A stretch of 34,826 bases of DNA. It comes from Opitutia bacterium (GTDB lineage: Bacteria; Verrucomicrobiota; Verrucomicrobiia; Opitutales; Seribacteraceae). The translations under genes and the position numbers were made by a program. Positions 16,292 to 24,563 of this stretch are shown here, in pieces; position 1 is the first letter of the stretch; each line of letters begins with the position of its first letter. The notes beneath the pieces are model-generated. The model did no database searches. It worked only from the letters and a program-made list of their open reading frames with translations, and had not been told where the DNA came from. The stretch spans positions 1-34,826 of the forward strand of contig PBLJ01000061.1 of assembly GCA_002721705.1 (NCBI GenBank). The letters are read 5' to 3'.

Positions 16292-17449
16292 TCAGCCCTC
16301 CTTTTTGACTCTGAGATCATCCCAGTACTCATCAACGTTTTCGCGCACAATTTTCCGCGGGGGAATGTCAATGTAGGCTTCGGTCTTCTTACTCTCGAGA
16401 ATATCCTTCAGAACCTTAACCGACTGGTAGCCGTACTCATAGGGATTCTGCACGATGGTACCGGTCACGTAACCATCCTTGATACCTTGCAAAGTGACGT
16501 CGTTCTCATCAAAACCAATGAGTTTGATCTCCCCCAACTTGCCGGCTTGCTTGAGGGCTTGGTAACAGGCGGGGGGATTGTACTCGAAAAGCCCCACCAT
16601 GGCCTTCATTTCGGGATAAGCGTTGATTGAGTCGGCCGCCTTTTGCTTAGCCACGTCGGTTTTGCCTTGGTCCGTCATAGTGCCGAGGATTTTGTACTTG
16701 CCGGTATCAAGGACTCCTTCATGCGGATCATAGGCCAACTGATCGAGAGTTTCCGGTCGGTCACGACCAAATAATTCATCGATCACGCCTTGGCGACGGT
16801 GCTTGGAATTATCTTGTTCTAGACGGCCGATAAAAAGCATTACGGCGCCACCTTCCGGCAAAGCCTTTTTAACTAATTCCCCGCACATGCGACCAGCTTT
16901 GTAGTTATCCATCCCTATATAAACGAGACGTTTGGAGCCAGGGGCGTCGGAATCATGAGTGATCAACGGCACTTTGGCGGCAATGCCATCCAACCACTGC
17001 ACTTGGTTGTCGGCATCAAGCGGACTAATGGCGATCGCTTGAATTCCAGAGGAAACCAAGTCTTCCACAATTTGCTTCTGCTTGATGACGGTGGCTTCGG
17101 GAGGCATCTTCACCTCCACCTTAACGCCAAGTTCTTTTTCGGCATCTCGACAACCGGCTTTCGCGATGTTCCAGAAGTCTGCAATCATATTCGTTACGAA
17201 TGCAATTCGTAATTTGTCTTTGTCATCGACCTCTTCAGCCTCATTTTCTAGCCACCAGGCAGTGGGAGCAGTGCCATTGCCTTCCGTTGTTTCATTACCA
17301 TCCGAAGCGGCCGGCTTAGGAGTATTTGGGGGTACATCTGAATCGAGTGATTTGCCATCCCCCCCGCAACCGGTGCCGAAAGCGAGGAGAGCTACGATGG
17401 ATAGGCTGGAAAAAGTCCTCAAGAGGTTGTGAGCGAATTGAGTTTTCAT
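16292..17449 (-). CDS. Periplasmic sugar-binding lipoprotein of the CUT2 transporter
   Basis: This is an RbsB-like (Peripla_BP_4) solute-binding protein of about 385 residues from ATG 17449. A lipoprotein signal ends in AFGTGC (C28), followed by a low-complexity linker to about residue 75. The binding domain begins KLRIAFVTNMIADFWNIAKAG and continues with GIQAIAISPLDADNQVQWLD, PLITHDSDAPGSKRLVYIGMDN, and IKLIGFDENDVTLQGIKDGYVTGTIVQNPYEYGY. The linker contains two acidic sequons, DGNET and EGNGT. ATG 17476, nine codons upstream, is an alternative start; I prefer 17449 because it gives a compact lipoprotein signal. It captures the sugar for the ATPase and permease encoded next in the operon. 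Lipid anchoring of a binding protein is unusual for enteric bacteria but common elsewhere. Confidence 0.93.
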   Translation of the reverse strand: MKTQFAHNLLRTFSSLSIVALLAFGTGCGGDGKSLDSDVPPNTPKPAASDGNETTEGNGTAPTAWWLENEAEEVDDKDKLRIAFVTNMIADFWNIAKAGCRDAEKELGVKVEVKMPPEATVIKQKQIVEDLVSSGIQAIAISPLDADNQVQWLDGIAAKVPLITHDSDAPGSKRLVYIGMDNYKAGRMCGELVKKALPEGGAVMLFIGRLEQDNSKHRRQGVIDELFGRDRPETLDQLAYDPHEGVLDTGKYKILGTMTDQGKTDVAKQKAADSINAYPEMKAMVGLFEYNPPACYQALKQAGKLGEIKLIGFDENDVTLQGIKDGYVTGTIVQNPYEYGYQSVKVLKDILESKKTEAYIDIPPRKIVRENVDEYWDDLRVKKEG

Positions 17450-17495
17450 AATGGTTTGTTGGTTGATGTTAGTCATTTAAAAGGAAAGAAGGCAA

Positions 17496-18251
17496 TTACC
17501 ACGGGGTGCGTCCCCCGTTCACGCAAAGGGTTTGTCCGGTGAGGAAGCTGGCTTCGTCGGAAGCGAAGAAGGCGACGGCGTCGCCCACGTCCTTGGGAGT
17601 TCCCCAGCGACCCATGGGAATGGTCTCGAAATAGGCGTCCAAGGCTTCCTGGGGATCGTTGGCGTGACGCTCGGTCGGTATCCAACCGGGGGCCACGGTG
17701 TTCACGGTGATTCCACTGGGAGCCAACTCCGAGGCCATGCTGCGACTCCACCCGATTTGACCGCCCTTGGCCGCGACGTAGGCGCTGAAGTTGGGTACGC
17801 CGCAATGAAAGACCTCGCTGGTCACGTTCACGATCCGGCCCCAGCGCTGTTTCTTCATGCCGGGCAAGGCGGCTTTCGCCAAGTGGTAGGGACCTAGGAC
17901 GAAGAAATCGTACATTTGACGGTAAAAATCGGCATCGTACTCCTCGATCGGTTTCTGCGGTTGGTCGGGCGTGGCGTTGGGAACCACCACGTCGACAGTC
18001 CCTAGTTTGTCGGAAGCCGACTCCACCATCCCAGCGACTTGCTCGGGATCCGATGCATCGGCCCGAATCAGCATGGCGTGGATGCCGTTCTCCTTGAATT
18101 CGCTCCTTGCATCCTCGGCCGAGGAGCGATCGTTGAAATAATTGATGACCACCTTGGCTCCCGCCTTGCCCAACGCAAGCGCTATGCCGCGACCCAAGCC
18201 GCGACTGCTGCCAGTTACCAAGGCAACGCGTCCTTTCAGGGAAAAAGTCAT
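17496..18251 (-). CDS. SDR-family oxidoreductase (first of two in the operon, nearest the transporter)
   Basis: This 251-residue classical short-chain dehydrogenase has the NAD(P)-binding TGSSRGLGRGIA motif (14-25), the catalytic serine region IVNVTSEVFHCG, catalytic Tyr-Lys in SAYVAAKGG, and the C-terminal TGQTLCVNGG. The usual NNAG structural motif is replaced by VPNAT. It starts 98 nt after the other SDR gene and ends 19 nt or more before the binding-protein gene. In a uronate locus such enzymes can reduce keto-uronates (fructuronate, tagaturonate or deoxy-keto acids of the KduD/DEH reductase kind), but the substrate is not visible in the sequence. Confidence 0.92.
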   Translation of the reverse strand: MTFSLKGRVALVTGSSRGLGRGIALALGKAGAKVVINYFNDRSSAEDARSEFKENGIHAMLIRADASDPEQVAGMVESASDKLGTVDVVVPNATPDQPQKPIEEYDADFYRQMYDFFVLGPYHLAKAALPGMKKQRWGRIVNVTSEVFHCGVPNFSAYVAAKGGQIGWSRSMASELAPSGITVNTVAPGWIPTERHANDPQEALDAYFETIPMGRWGTPKDVGDAVAFFASDEASFLTGQTLCVNGGRTPW

Positions 18252-18290
18252 AAAGGGTAATCAAAACGTAAAAGTAAGGGAAGCCGCTTG

Positions 18291-18302
18291 TTTTCTAGAA
18301 AA
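18291..18302. promoter_or_regulatory. 12-bp perfect palindrome upstream of the transporter-side SDR gene
   Basis: TTTTCTAGAAAA is its own reverse complement and lies in the 98-bp gap between the two SDR genes, about 40 bp before the downstream start. It could be an operator for an internal promoter of the transporter genes. It is AT-rich and short, so chance is possible. Confidence 0.3.
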
Positions 18303-18349
18303 TCATGACCGGTGGCAACCTTGGATTTCGAAGTAACTACGTGAGAATA

Positions 18350-19138
18350 TTAAATGCTGGTGGGCTCGGCGATGCTCATGCCGCCATCGCATCCCAGAAT
18401 TTGACCAGTCACTAGATCGGAACCTTCCAACAAGGAAACAATCGCTTGGGCAACGTCCTCGGGATCGCACACCGCTTGCAAGGGCATCGCTTTCTCGAAC
18501 GCGGCCTTGGTGGCCTCGTAGCTCTCCTCGCCGAGTCCTTCCTTCAACCATCGACCAGTGATGAACCCAGGAGCCACCGCGTTGACGCGGATGGTTGGAG
18601 CAAAGGTGCGAGCCAAGGCCACGGTCAAATTGTGCAAGGCCGCCTTGCTGGCGGCATAGGGAATGCAACTGCCGGTAGCCTTGAGGCCGGCAATGGATCC
18701 TACGTTGACGATTTCAGCCCCATCTTCGCCGCAGGTCTCCCGCATGACCGAGGCCGCCGCCCGAGCGCAGTGGAAGGCCCCCACGACGTTGACTTGAAAC
18801 AAGCGTCGCCAAACGTCGTCGGTCACGGCGTCCAAGTCGTCGAAAGGTATAAAGGCCGTGGTTCCCGCGTTGTTGACCAAGGCGTCGATTCGGCCAAATC
18901 GGTCTCGGGTCGCTTTCACGAGAGCGCGAGCCTCGTCGTCCTCCGCAACGTCGGCTTGGCAGGAGAATGCCTCGCCTCCTGCTTCCTCGATGCTCTCGAC
19001 CACGGACTCCGCCTCCGACTGCGACGCTCGGTAGTTCACCGTCACCCGGCACCCCTTGGCGGCCAACAAACGGGCGGTGGCAGCACCTACCCCGGTGCCC
19101 GCGCCTGTAACCAAGATGACTTTTTCATCTAGCTTCAT
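18350..19138 (-). CDS. SDR-family oxidoreductase (second, promoter-proximal)
   Basis: This 262-residue classical SDR has TGAGTGVGAATA for NAD(P) binding, the intact NNAG motif (ALVNNAGTTAF), IVNVGSIAGLKATGSCIPYAASKAA containing the catalytic Ser, Tyr and Lys, and TGQILGCDGG near the end. ATG 19138 is chosen over the 20-residue upstream extension, which would run into the preceding ArsC/Spx-like gene. That gene ends only 7 nt away, so the two are co-transcribed. A reductive step on a sugar or sugar acid is likely from the operon; many SDRs of this type are mis-called FabG, and fatty acid synthesis is not suggested here. Confidence 0.92.
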   Translation of the reverse strand: MKLDEKVILVTGAGTGVGAATARLLAAKGCRVTVNYRASQSEAESVVESIEEAGGEAFSCQADVAEDDEARALVKATRDRFGRIDALVNNAGTTAFIPFDDLDAVTDDVWRRLFQVNVVGAFHCARAAASVMRETCGEDGAEIVNVGSIAGLKATGSCIPYAASKAALHNLTVALARTFAPTIRVNAVAPGFITGRWLKEGLGEESYEATKAAFEKAMPLQAVCDPEDVAQAIVSLLEGSDLVTGQILGCDGGMSIAEPTSI

Positions 19139-19145
19139 GATGGAT

Positions 19146-19499
19146 TCATTGGTCGAGGGCCGCTTGCCACTCTTCTTCCTTGAAACCAACGAGGGCAACG
19201 TCGCCCTCGAGAACGAACGGTCTCTTTATAAGGTTCCCGCGCGAGGCAAGCAGTTCCATCGCCTCGTCGTCGGACAAATCGGGCAGGCGATCCTTCACCT
19301 CGGGATCCCGGTAATCCTTGCTGGAGGTATTGAAGAGTTTTTTCCTTTGCCCGTCCTTTGCCTTCAGCATTTTCTTGAGCAAGGACTTACTCGGCGGGGT
19401 TTCCCTAATCGGGACTAGTTGGTAGTCAATGCCCCTTTCGTCGAGCCACTTAAGGGCCTTGCGACAGGTGCCACACTTTTCATAAAGATAAACTTTCAT
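19146..19499 (-). CDS. ArsC/Spx-family (YffB-like) thioredoxin-fold protein
   Basis: This protein of about 117 residues starts at ATG 19499 and reads MKVYLYEKCGTCRKALKWL, with a CXXC pair at C9 and C12. This is the N-terminal signature of the ArsC/Spx/YffB group. Further family features are the SLLKKMLKAKDGQRKKLFNTSS stretch, the NLIKRPFVLEGD block (usual form LIKRPVL) and the final GFKEEEWQAAL. Members include glutathione- or thioredoxin-linked arsenate reductases and redox regulators. No arsenic genes are nearby, so a general redox role is more likely. It is the first gene of the long minus-strand run and is divergent from the M16 peptidase gene, with 95 bp between starts. Confidence 0.88.
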   Translation of the reverse strand: MKVYLYEKCGTCRKALKWLDERGIDYQLVPIRETPPSKSLLKKMLKAKDGQRKKLFNTSSKDYRDPEVKDRLPDLSDDEAMELLASRGNLIKRPFVLEGDVALVGFKEEEWQAALDQ

Positions 19500-19594
19500 C
19501 GATTTATCGGATTTTAGGAGTGCAATGTGATTCGAAATCGCAAAAATCCTCCGCCCCGTGACCAACTGCAAACAAAAACCCTACCTCTTACAAA

Positions 19595-22519
19595 ATGAGC
19601 AAGAACACAATCATCGCTCGCTCGCTGCTCGTGGCGATCGCCCTCGGTATCTCCAGTTGTCGTCATCTTGACGTCCGCGGCTCTAAATTAATCGAGGAAA
19701 AAGCGTCCAACGACCCAATGAACGTCGAAGTTCATCAATTGAAAAACGGCCTGACCGTTTACCTCAGCCCAAACCATGAAGAACCTCGGTTCTACGCCGA
19801 GATCATCACGAGAGCTGGCAGCAAGCACGACCCTTCCACCAACACTGGCCTCGCTCATTACCTCGAACACCTACTGTTCAAGGGGACAACCCACTTCGGA
19901 ACCATTGACTTCAAGAAGGAAAAACCTCTCCTCGACCGCATCACTCAACTGTACGAGGAACGGTCCAAGGAAACCAATTCCACCCGCAGAGACGAAATTT
20001 ACGTCACCATAAACGAGGTGTCGCAAAAGGCCGCCGGCTTTGCCGTACCCAACGAATTCGATCGCGTTTACGCCGACATGGGAGCCAAGGGGGTCAACGC
20101 CCACACCTCCAACGAGGAAACGGTTTACAAGGTGGACTTGCCGGCCAACCGATTGAAGCACTGGGCGAAAATCGAGGCGGAACGCTTTCAAAACCCCGTG
20201 TTTCGTCTCTTCCATACCGAACTGGAAACGGTCTACGAGGAAAAGAACCGTTCCATAGACAACAAGAACCGACTGATCTACCGCGAGGTCAACGCCCTCC
20301 TTTTCAAGAATCATCCCTACGGGCAACAACCCACCTTGGGATCGGTCGAACACCTCAAGAACCCATCCATCCAAGCAATCGAGGCATTTTTCAATAAATA
20401 CTACGTTCCCGACAACATGGCGATCTGCCTGTCGGGCGACTTTGATCCAGAGGTGATCTTGAAATTGATCGAGAAGGAATTCAAGAGATGGAAGAAAGGG
20501 AAACAACCCATCGAGACCCTGGGCTGGGAAGAAAAGCCCCTCAATGGTCGAGAGTTCGTGCAAGTGAAATACGAAGGCGAGGAGCAAGTGTTGCTGGCTT
20601 TCCGTACCGTTCCAAGGAAACACGAGGATTGGGCGGCTCTTCGTCTCCTCGACATGGTACTGGACAATTCAGTGGCGGGATTGATCAACCTGAACTTGGT
20701 CGAAGCGCAAGCCGTACGCGCTGCGGGTTCCTTCCCTTACAACCTGAACGATTACGGGGCCCAGTTTCTGCAAGGCATACCCAAGGAAGGACAAACCCTC
20801 AAGGAAGTGGAAGACCTGTTGCTCGCCCAAATCGAGAGCATCAAGCAAGGGAAATTCGAGGACTGGATCCTTCCAGCCGTGATCAACGATTTCAAGAAGC
20901 GACGCAAACAGGACCTGGAAAACAACTCGAAAAGAGTCGAGCTGATGCGTGATGCCTTCCTCTCCTTCCGGACTTGGCAAGAAGCGGTCGGTGAAATCGA
21001 CCTGCTTGGCAAGGTCACCAAGGCCGACGTCGTGCGAGTTGCCAATAAATATTTTGGCAAGGACTACGTCGCCGGTCACCGAATCGACGCCCAACACAAG
21101 CTGCCATCCATAAAAAAGCCGAAGATCGATCCCCTGAAAATCGATTCCTCCAAGGAATCCGAATTCATGAAGGAGATCGGTGAAATCCCCTTTGACCCCT
21201 TTGATCCGAAGTACCTCCAGGCAGGAAAGGATTTCGAAAAACGAGAACTAAGGCCCGGCCTCACTCTCTATCACGCCCCCAACCCGATCAACGATCTGGG
21301 CGTCATCGACGTGCGTATCGAGAAAGGCTACCGGCAAGACAGTTCCCTTCCCTATGCAAAGCGCATGGTGGATCGCTCGGGAACGACCAAGCTTTCTTCC
21401 GAGGAAATCAAGGTCGAGTGGTACAAGATGGGCATCGACTTCAGCTTCAACGTGGGAGAAAGAGGCAGTTCCTTCTCCGTCGCCGGTCTCGATGAAAACT
21501 TACCGAAGGGTTTGTCCCTTGCCCGCAACCTTCTGAGCAAACCCGCCATTGGGCAAGACACTCTCGACGAACTCGTCAAGATCATCTTGGCCGAACGGGA
21601 GGATGAAACCAAAGCTCCCCAGGTACTTGCTCACGCCCTCGCCCACTACCATCGCTACGGTGATCGCTCCCGTTACCGGGACCGACTCTCCAACGCCGAC
21701 CTCAATGCGTCCACCGTGGAGAAGCTTTCCCAAAGCCTCGCCGAGCTTCTTGCGACCGAACAATACGTCTTTTACGTCGGGCCCCGCTCCATGGATGAAG
21801 TATCCGAACTACTGACCAAGGAATACGAATCGATCGGCAAACTAGCCCCCGCCCCCGAATTCAAGACGCTGCGTTCCGCCTCTCCGGAGAAAACGCGCAT
21901 CCTGTTCTTTCAAAAGGAAATGGCCCAAGCCTTCGTGAGGCTTGAGTTCGCCGCGGGTACCTACGATGAGCAATCTCGACCCGCCTCTCAATTGTTCAAC
22001 GAATATTTCGCAGGAAGCATGTCCGGTCTCGTGTTCCAGGAACTGCGGGAAGCACGCGCCCTAGCCTATTCCGCATGGGGACATTATTTTCCCGCATCCC
22101 GTCCAGAAGACGAAAACCTGCTCGTCGGATTTATCGGTTGCCAAGCCGACAAAACGATCGATGCCGTCGGAACCTTTCTTAGGTTGATGGAGAAAATGCC
22201 CCTGGAGCAAAACCGTTTCGACAGTGCCCGACAAGCGGTCGAAAGCCTCTATCGCACCTCGCACATTCCCTTTCGCGGGGTTCCCGGGGCTGTCCGCGAG
22301 TGGGAAAACCTCGGTTTGGATCATGACCCGCGAGCCGATCGCTTCCCGGTGATCGAGAAAGCCACCATAAAGGTCATGAGCGACTTTTACGAAAAGGAGA
22401 TTCAACCCCGACCCAAGCTCATTTCGATCGTTGGCGACTCCAAGAAAATCGACATGGAAGCCCTCGCCAAGTTCGGCGAGATCACCACCGTGAATGCGGC
22501 CCGGATATTCTCCGAGTGA
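19595..22519 (+). CDS. M16 (pitrilysin/insulinase) family zinc peptidase, lipoprotein
   Basis: This 974-residue protein has a lipoprotein signal ending LGISSC (C22) and two tandem M16 units. The N-terminal unit has the inverted zinc motif HYLEH (H88, E91, H92) inside GLAHYLEHLLFKGT, and the third ligand is probably Glu in the NAHTSNEETVYKV block (about E174). The C-terminal half (from about 540) has M16C-type sequence, for example FNEYFAGSMSGLVFQELREARALAYSAWGHYF, without a zinc motif. That is the usual active/inactive pairing that encloses the substrate. It probably degrades peptides at the cell envelope. Its TGA stop overlaps the GTG start of the next gene, so the two are translationally coupled. 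No clear promoter is visible in the 95-bp upstream gap. Confidence 0.94.
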   Translation: MSKNTIIARSLLVAIALGISSCRHLDVRGSKLIEEKASNDPMNVEVHQLKNGLTVYLSPNHEEPRFYAEIITRAGSKHDPSTNTGLAHYLEHLLFKGTTHFGTIDFKKEKPLLDRITQLYEERSKETNSTRRDEIYVTINEVSQKAAGFAVPNEFDRVYADMGAKGVNAHTSNEETVYKVDLPANRLKHWAKIEAERFQNPVFRLFHTELETVYEEKNRSIDNKNRLIYREVNALLFKNHPYGQQPTLGSVEHLKNPSIQAIEAFFNKYYVPDNMAICLSGDFDPEVILKLIEKEFKRWKKGKQPIETLGWEEKPLNGREFVQVKYEGEEQVLLAFRTVPRKHEDWAALRLLDMVLDNSVAGLINLNLVEAQAVRAAGSFPYNLNDYGAQFLQGIPKEGQTLKEVEDLLLAQIESIKQGKFEDWILPAVINDFKKRRKQDLENNSKRVELMRDAFLSFRTWQEAVGEIDLLGKVTKADVVRVANKYFGKDYVAGHRIDAQHKLPSIKKPKIDPLKIDSSKESEFMKEIGEIPFDPFDPKYLQAGKDFEKRELRPGLTLYHAPNPINDLGVIDVRIEKGYRQDSSLPYAKRMVDRSGTTKLSSEEIKVEWYKMGIDFSFNVGERGSSFSVAGLDENLPKGLSLARNLLSKPAIGQDTLDELVKIILAEREDETKAPQVLAHALAHYHRYGDRSRYRDRLSNADLNASTVEKLSQSLAELLATEQYVFYVGPRSMDEVSELLTKEYESIGKLAPAPEFKTLRSASPEKTRILFFQKEMAQAFVRLEFAAGTYDEQSRPASQLFNEYFAGSMSGLVFQELREARALAYSAWGHYFPASRPEDENLLVGFIGCQADKTIDAVGTFLRLMEKMPLEQNRFDSARQAVESLYRTSHIPFRGVPGAVREWENLGLDHDPRADRFPVIEKATIKVMSDFYEKEIQPRPKLISIVGDSKKIDMEALAKFGEITTVNAARIFSE

Positions 22520-22995
22520 ATCATCCCAACGGCAACGGCCAAACCCTTACCATAGTCTCCGGAGGACAAACCGGGGCGGATCGTAAAGCGTTGGACTGGG
22601 CAATCGCCCACCGCTTTCCCCATGGCGGTTGGTGTCCCGCCGGTCGCCTCGCCGAGGATGGCCCCATCCCCGACCAATACAACCTGCGTGAAACCGAGTC
22701 ATCCGCCTACTCCGAACGCACCCGCCTCAACGTCGAGCAATCCGACGCCACCTTGATCGTCTCACCCGTTCTTCCGACGGGAGGCACTCTCCTCACCGTT
22801 CAGCATGCTCGAAAGGTAAGGAAACCCGTTCTCGTCGTGACCCATGAAAACGAGGAGGAGTCACCCGGTCTACTGCAAGCGTTCATCCAAGAGTACGAGG
22901 TCGGTGTCCTCAACGTCGCCGGTCCCCGGGCTTCCGGTTCACCCGAGGTGGGAACCATGGTCGGACGCCTTCTCGACCGCGCTCTCCGCGAGTGA
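22516..22995 (+). CDS. Putative molybdenum-carrier (cpYpsA-type, PF12694-like) protein
   Basis: This 159-residue protein has the SLOG/Rossmann-type family signature VSGGQTGADRKALDWAI, then GGWCPAGRLAEDGPIPDQYNLRET, YSERTRLNVEQSDATLIVSP and TGGTLLTVQHARKVRKPVLVV. Relatives are annotated as putative molybdenum carriers; the structural fold resembles nucleotide-binding LOG/DprA-like proteins, and the true ligand is not settled. It starts with GTG overlapping the TGA stop of the M16 peptidase gene (GTGA). No molybdenum cofactor genes are in the window, so the name should be read as a family label only. Confidence 0.87.
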   Translation: MNHPNGNGQTLTIVSGGQTGADRKALDWAIAHRFPHGGWCPAGRLAEDGPIPDQYNLRETESSAYSERTRLNVEQSDATLIVSPVLPTGGTLLTVQHARKVRKPVLVVTHENEEESPGLLQAFIQEYEVGVLNVAGPRASGSPEVGTMVGRLLDRALRE

Positions 22996-23096
22996 AAGAC
23001 CAGCTTTTGCGTTCCTTTGTTGCCATGCGAATAATTTCTCCCCAAAAGGAAAACCCTTTGATGACAAGGGCAAGGAACATAACGACTCCAAGGCGC

Positions 23097-23116
23097 TCGG
23101 GAACCAGCTTTCCCGA
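23097..23116 (+). promoter_or_regulatory. Hairpin in the pntAA leader
   Basis: TCGGGAA and TTCCCGA form a perfect 7-bp stem with a 6-nt loop, ending 14 nt before the GTG start of pntAA. There is no following T tract, so it is not a terminator. It could influence translation of a gene that has no visible Shine-Dalgarno, but this is inference. Confidence 0.35.
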
Positions 23117-23130
23117 ATGTCCCGAATAAC

Positions 23131-24264
23131 GTGAAGCTTTTCGTTCCCAAGGAAACCGCCGCGGGCGAGACGAGGGTCGCCATGAGTCCCGATTCCGTTC
23201 GGAAACTCGTTGGGCTGGGTCTGGAGCTCGTCCTGGAGCAAGGCCTGGGTCTTGCGGCCGGTCATCCGGATGAAGCCTACGTCGAAGCCGGCGCCACCAT
23301 CGCGCCGGATGCCGACGCAGCTTTGGGTGAAGCCGATCTCGTGGCCCGTGTGAACAAACCGGACGACGAAACGGTAGGCAAACTGGGCAAAGGTTGCCTC
23401 CACCTAAGTTTCCTCGATCCCTTCAATGAAAAAGAGCTTATCGACCAATTGGCCTCGGCCGGGATCAGCGCCGTCAGTCTGGAGATGATACCCCGTACCA
23501 CCTTGGCCCAAAAGATGGACGCCCTCAGTTCACAAGCCAACCTAGCGGGCTATCAGGCCGTCATCCTCGCGGCCGAACGTTTCGACCGTATATTGCCCAT
23601 GATGATGACTCCCGCAGGCACCATCTCACCGGCAAAATTTTTCATCATCGGCGTGGGCGTTGCAGGCCTGCAAGCCATCGCCACGGCCAAACGCCTCGGA
23701 GCCAGAGTGGAAGCCTTCGATACCCGCCCCGTGGTGGAGGAACAGGTAAAGTCGCTCGGAGCCAAATTCGTCAAGGTCGACCTCGGCGAAACCGGCCAAA
23801 CCGACCAAGGCTACGCCAAGGAACTAACCCCCGAGCAAATGGAAAAGCAACGCGAGGCCATGGCCAAGGCATGCGCCCGGGCCGACGTCGTGATCACCAC
23901 CGCTAAGCTCTTCGGGCGCCCCGCTCCACGCATCGTGACCAAGGAGATTCTCGACCAAATGAGCTCAGGCAGCATCGTGGTGGACCTCGCCGCCGAAACC
24001 GGCGGCAACGTCGAGGGTGTCCGCATGGACGAGGAAATGGTCACCGAGAACGGTGTTCGGATCATAGGCCATGCCAAGCTCGAGTGCATGGTGCCTCGCC
24101 ACGCCAGCCAAATGTTGGCCGCCAACGTCACCGCGTTCCTCGAACACTTTTGGGACGAAGAAGGAAATACGCTCAACCTGGACCTGGAGGACGAGATCAT
24201 GCAAGGCTGCCTCATCACTCACGATGGAGTCATTGTCCACGAACGCTTCAAGGAAAAGGATTAA
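23131..24264 (+). CDS. pntAA: NAD(P) transhydrogenase subunit alpha 1 (NAD(H)-binding domain I)
   Basis: This 377-residue soluble domain-I subunit carries out hydride transfer between NADH and NADP+ together with PntB, driven by the proton gradient. It has the AlaDh/PNT N-terminus (VPKETAAGETRVAMSP), the NAD-site loop RTTLAQKMDALSSQANLAGY, the Rossmann motif GVGVAGLQAIATAKRLGA, then AAETGGNVEGVRMDEE. The start is GTG 23131; no strong Shine-Dalgarno is seen. The split three-gene arrangement (domain I alone, then a small membrane subunit) is as in Rhodospirillum rather than E. coli. The next gene begins 2 nt after the stop. Confidence 0.95.
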   Translation: MKLFVPKETAAGETRVAMSPDSVRKLVGLGLELVLEQGLGLAAGHPDEAYVEAGATIAPDADAALGEADLVARVNKPDDETVGKLGKGCLHLSFLDPFNEKELIDQLASAGISAVSLEMIPRTTLAQKMDALSSQANLAGYQAVILAAERFDRILPMMMTPAGTISPAKFFIIGVGVAGLQAIATAKRLGARVEAFDTRPVVEEQVKSLGAKFVKVDLGETGQTDQGYAKELTPEQMEKQREAMAKACARADVVITTAKLFGRPAPRIVTKEILDQMSSGSIVVDLAAETGGNVEGVRMDEEMVTENGVRIIGHAKLECMVPRHASQMLAANVTAFLEHFWDEEGNTLNLDLEDEIMQGCLITHDGVIVHERFKEKD

Positions 24265-24266
24265 CC

Positions 24267-24563
24267 ATGGAACTCGTCCAGTTGCTCTTCATATTCACCT
24301 TGGCCGCCTTCTTGGGCTACCAACTCATCTCCAAGATTCCCTCTCAATTGCACACACCCCTGATGTCCGGTTCCAACGCCATATCGGGCATCACCATCGT
24401 GGCCGCTATCCTCGCCCTCCAAGCTGATCTCGCCCAGGACGACTTGGTTCGCTGGATCGGTTTCGCCGCGCTCGTACTCGCTTCCATCAACGTGGTCGGG
24501 GGCTACGTAGTAACCGACCGCATGCTCGAGATGTTCAAGAAAAAGGAGAACAAGAAGGAATGA
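24267..24563 (+). CDS. pntAB: NAD(P) transhydrogenase subunit alpha 2 (membrane)
   Basis: This 98-residue protein has three hydrophobic helices (LLFIFTLAAFLGYQLI, ISGITIVAAILALQ, WIGFAALVLASINVVGGYVV) and the family motif LHTPLMSGSNAISGI. It ends in a basic tail (FKKKENKKE). It forms part of the membrane domain II that conducts protons. ATG 24267 follows the pntAA stop by 2 nt and is preceded by AAGGA; the upstream in-frame extension only overlaps pntAA and is not used. Its stop overlaps the pntB start (ATGA). Confidence 0.95.
   Translation: MELVQLLFIFTLAAFLGYQLISKIPSQLHTPLMSGSNAISGITIVAAILALQADLAQDDLVRWIGFAALVLASINVVGGYVVTDRMLEMFKKKENKKE

Noticed and set aside
17473-18264. 263-codon minus-strand frame overlapping the transporter-side SDR gene
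   Set aside because: It is Arg/Gly/Ser-rich with no domain; the overlapping frame encodes a complete SDR with all motifs.
19508-19554. GGATTTT ... AAAATCC inverted repeat between the ArsC-like and M16 genes
   Set aside because: Seven-bp AT-rich arms about 30 bp apart with no other support are likely chance.
23118-23135. Five-codon ATG-TGA mini-frame overlapping the pntAA GTG start as a leader peptide
   Set aside because: No ribosome binding site and no attenuator-like codon content; too short to support.
24084-24266. 61-codon 5' extension of pntAB
   Set aside because: It lies wholly inside pntAA and is Arg/His-rich; the ATG at 24267 has a Shine-Dalgarno and matches the family start.
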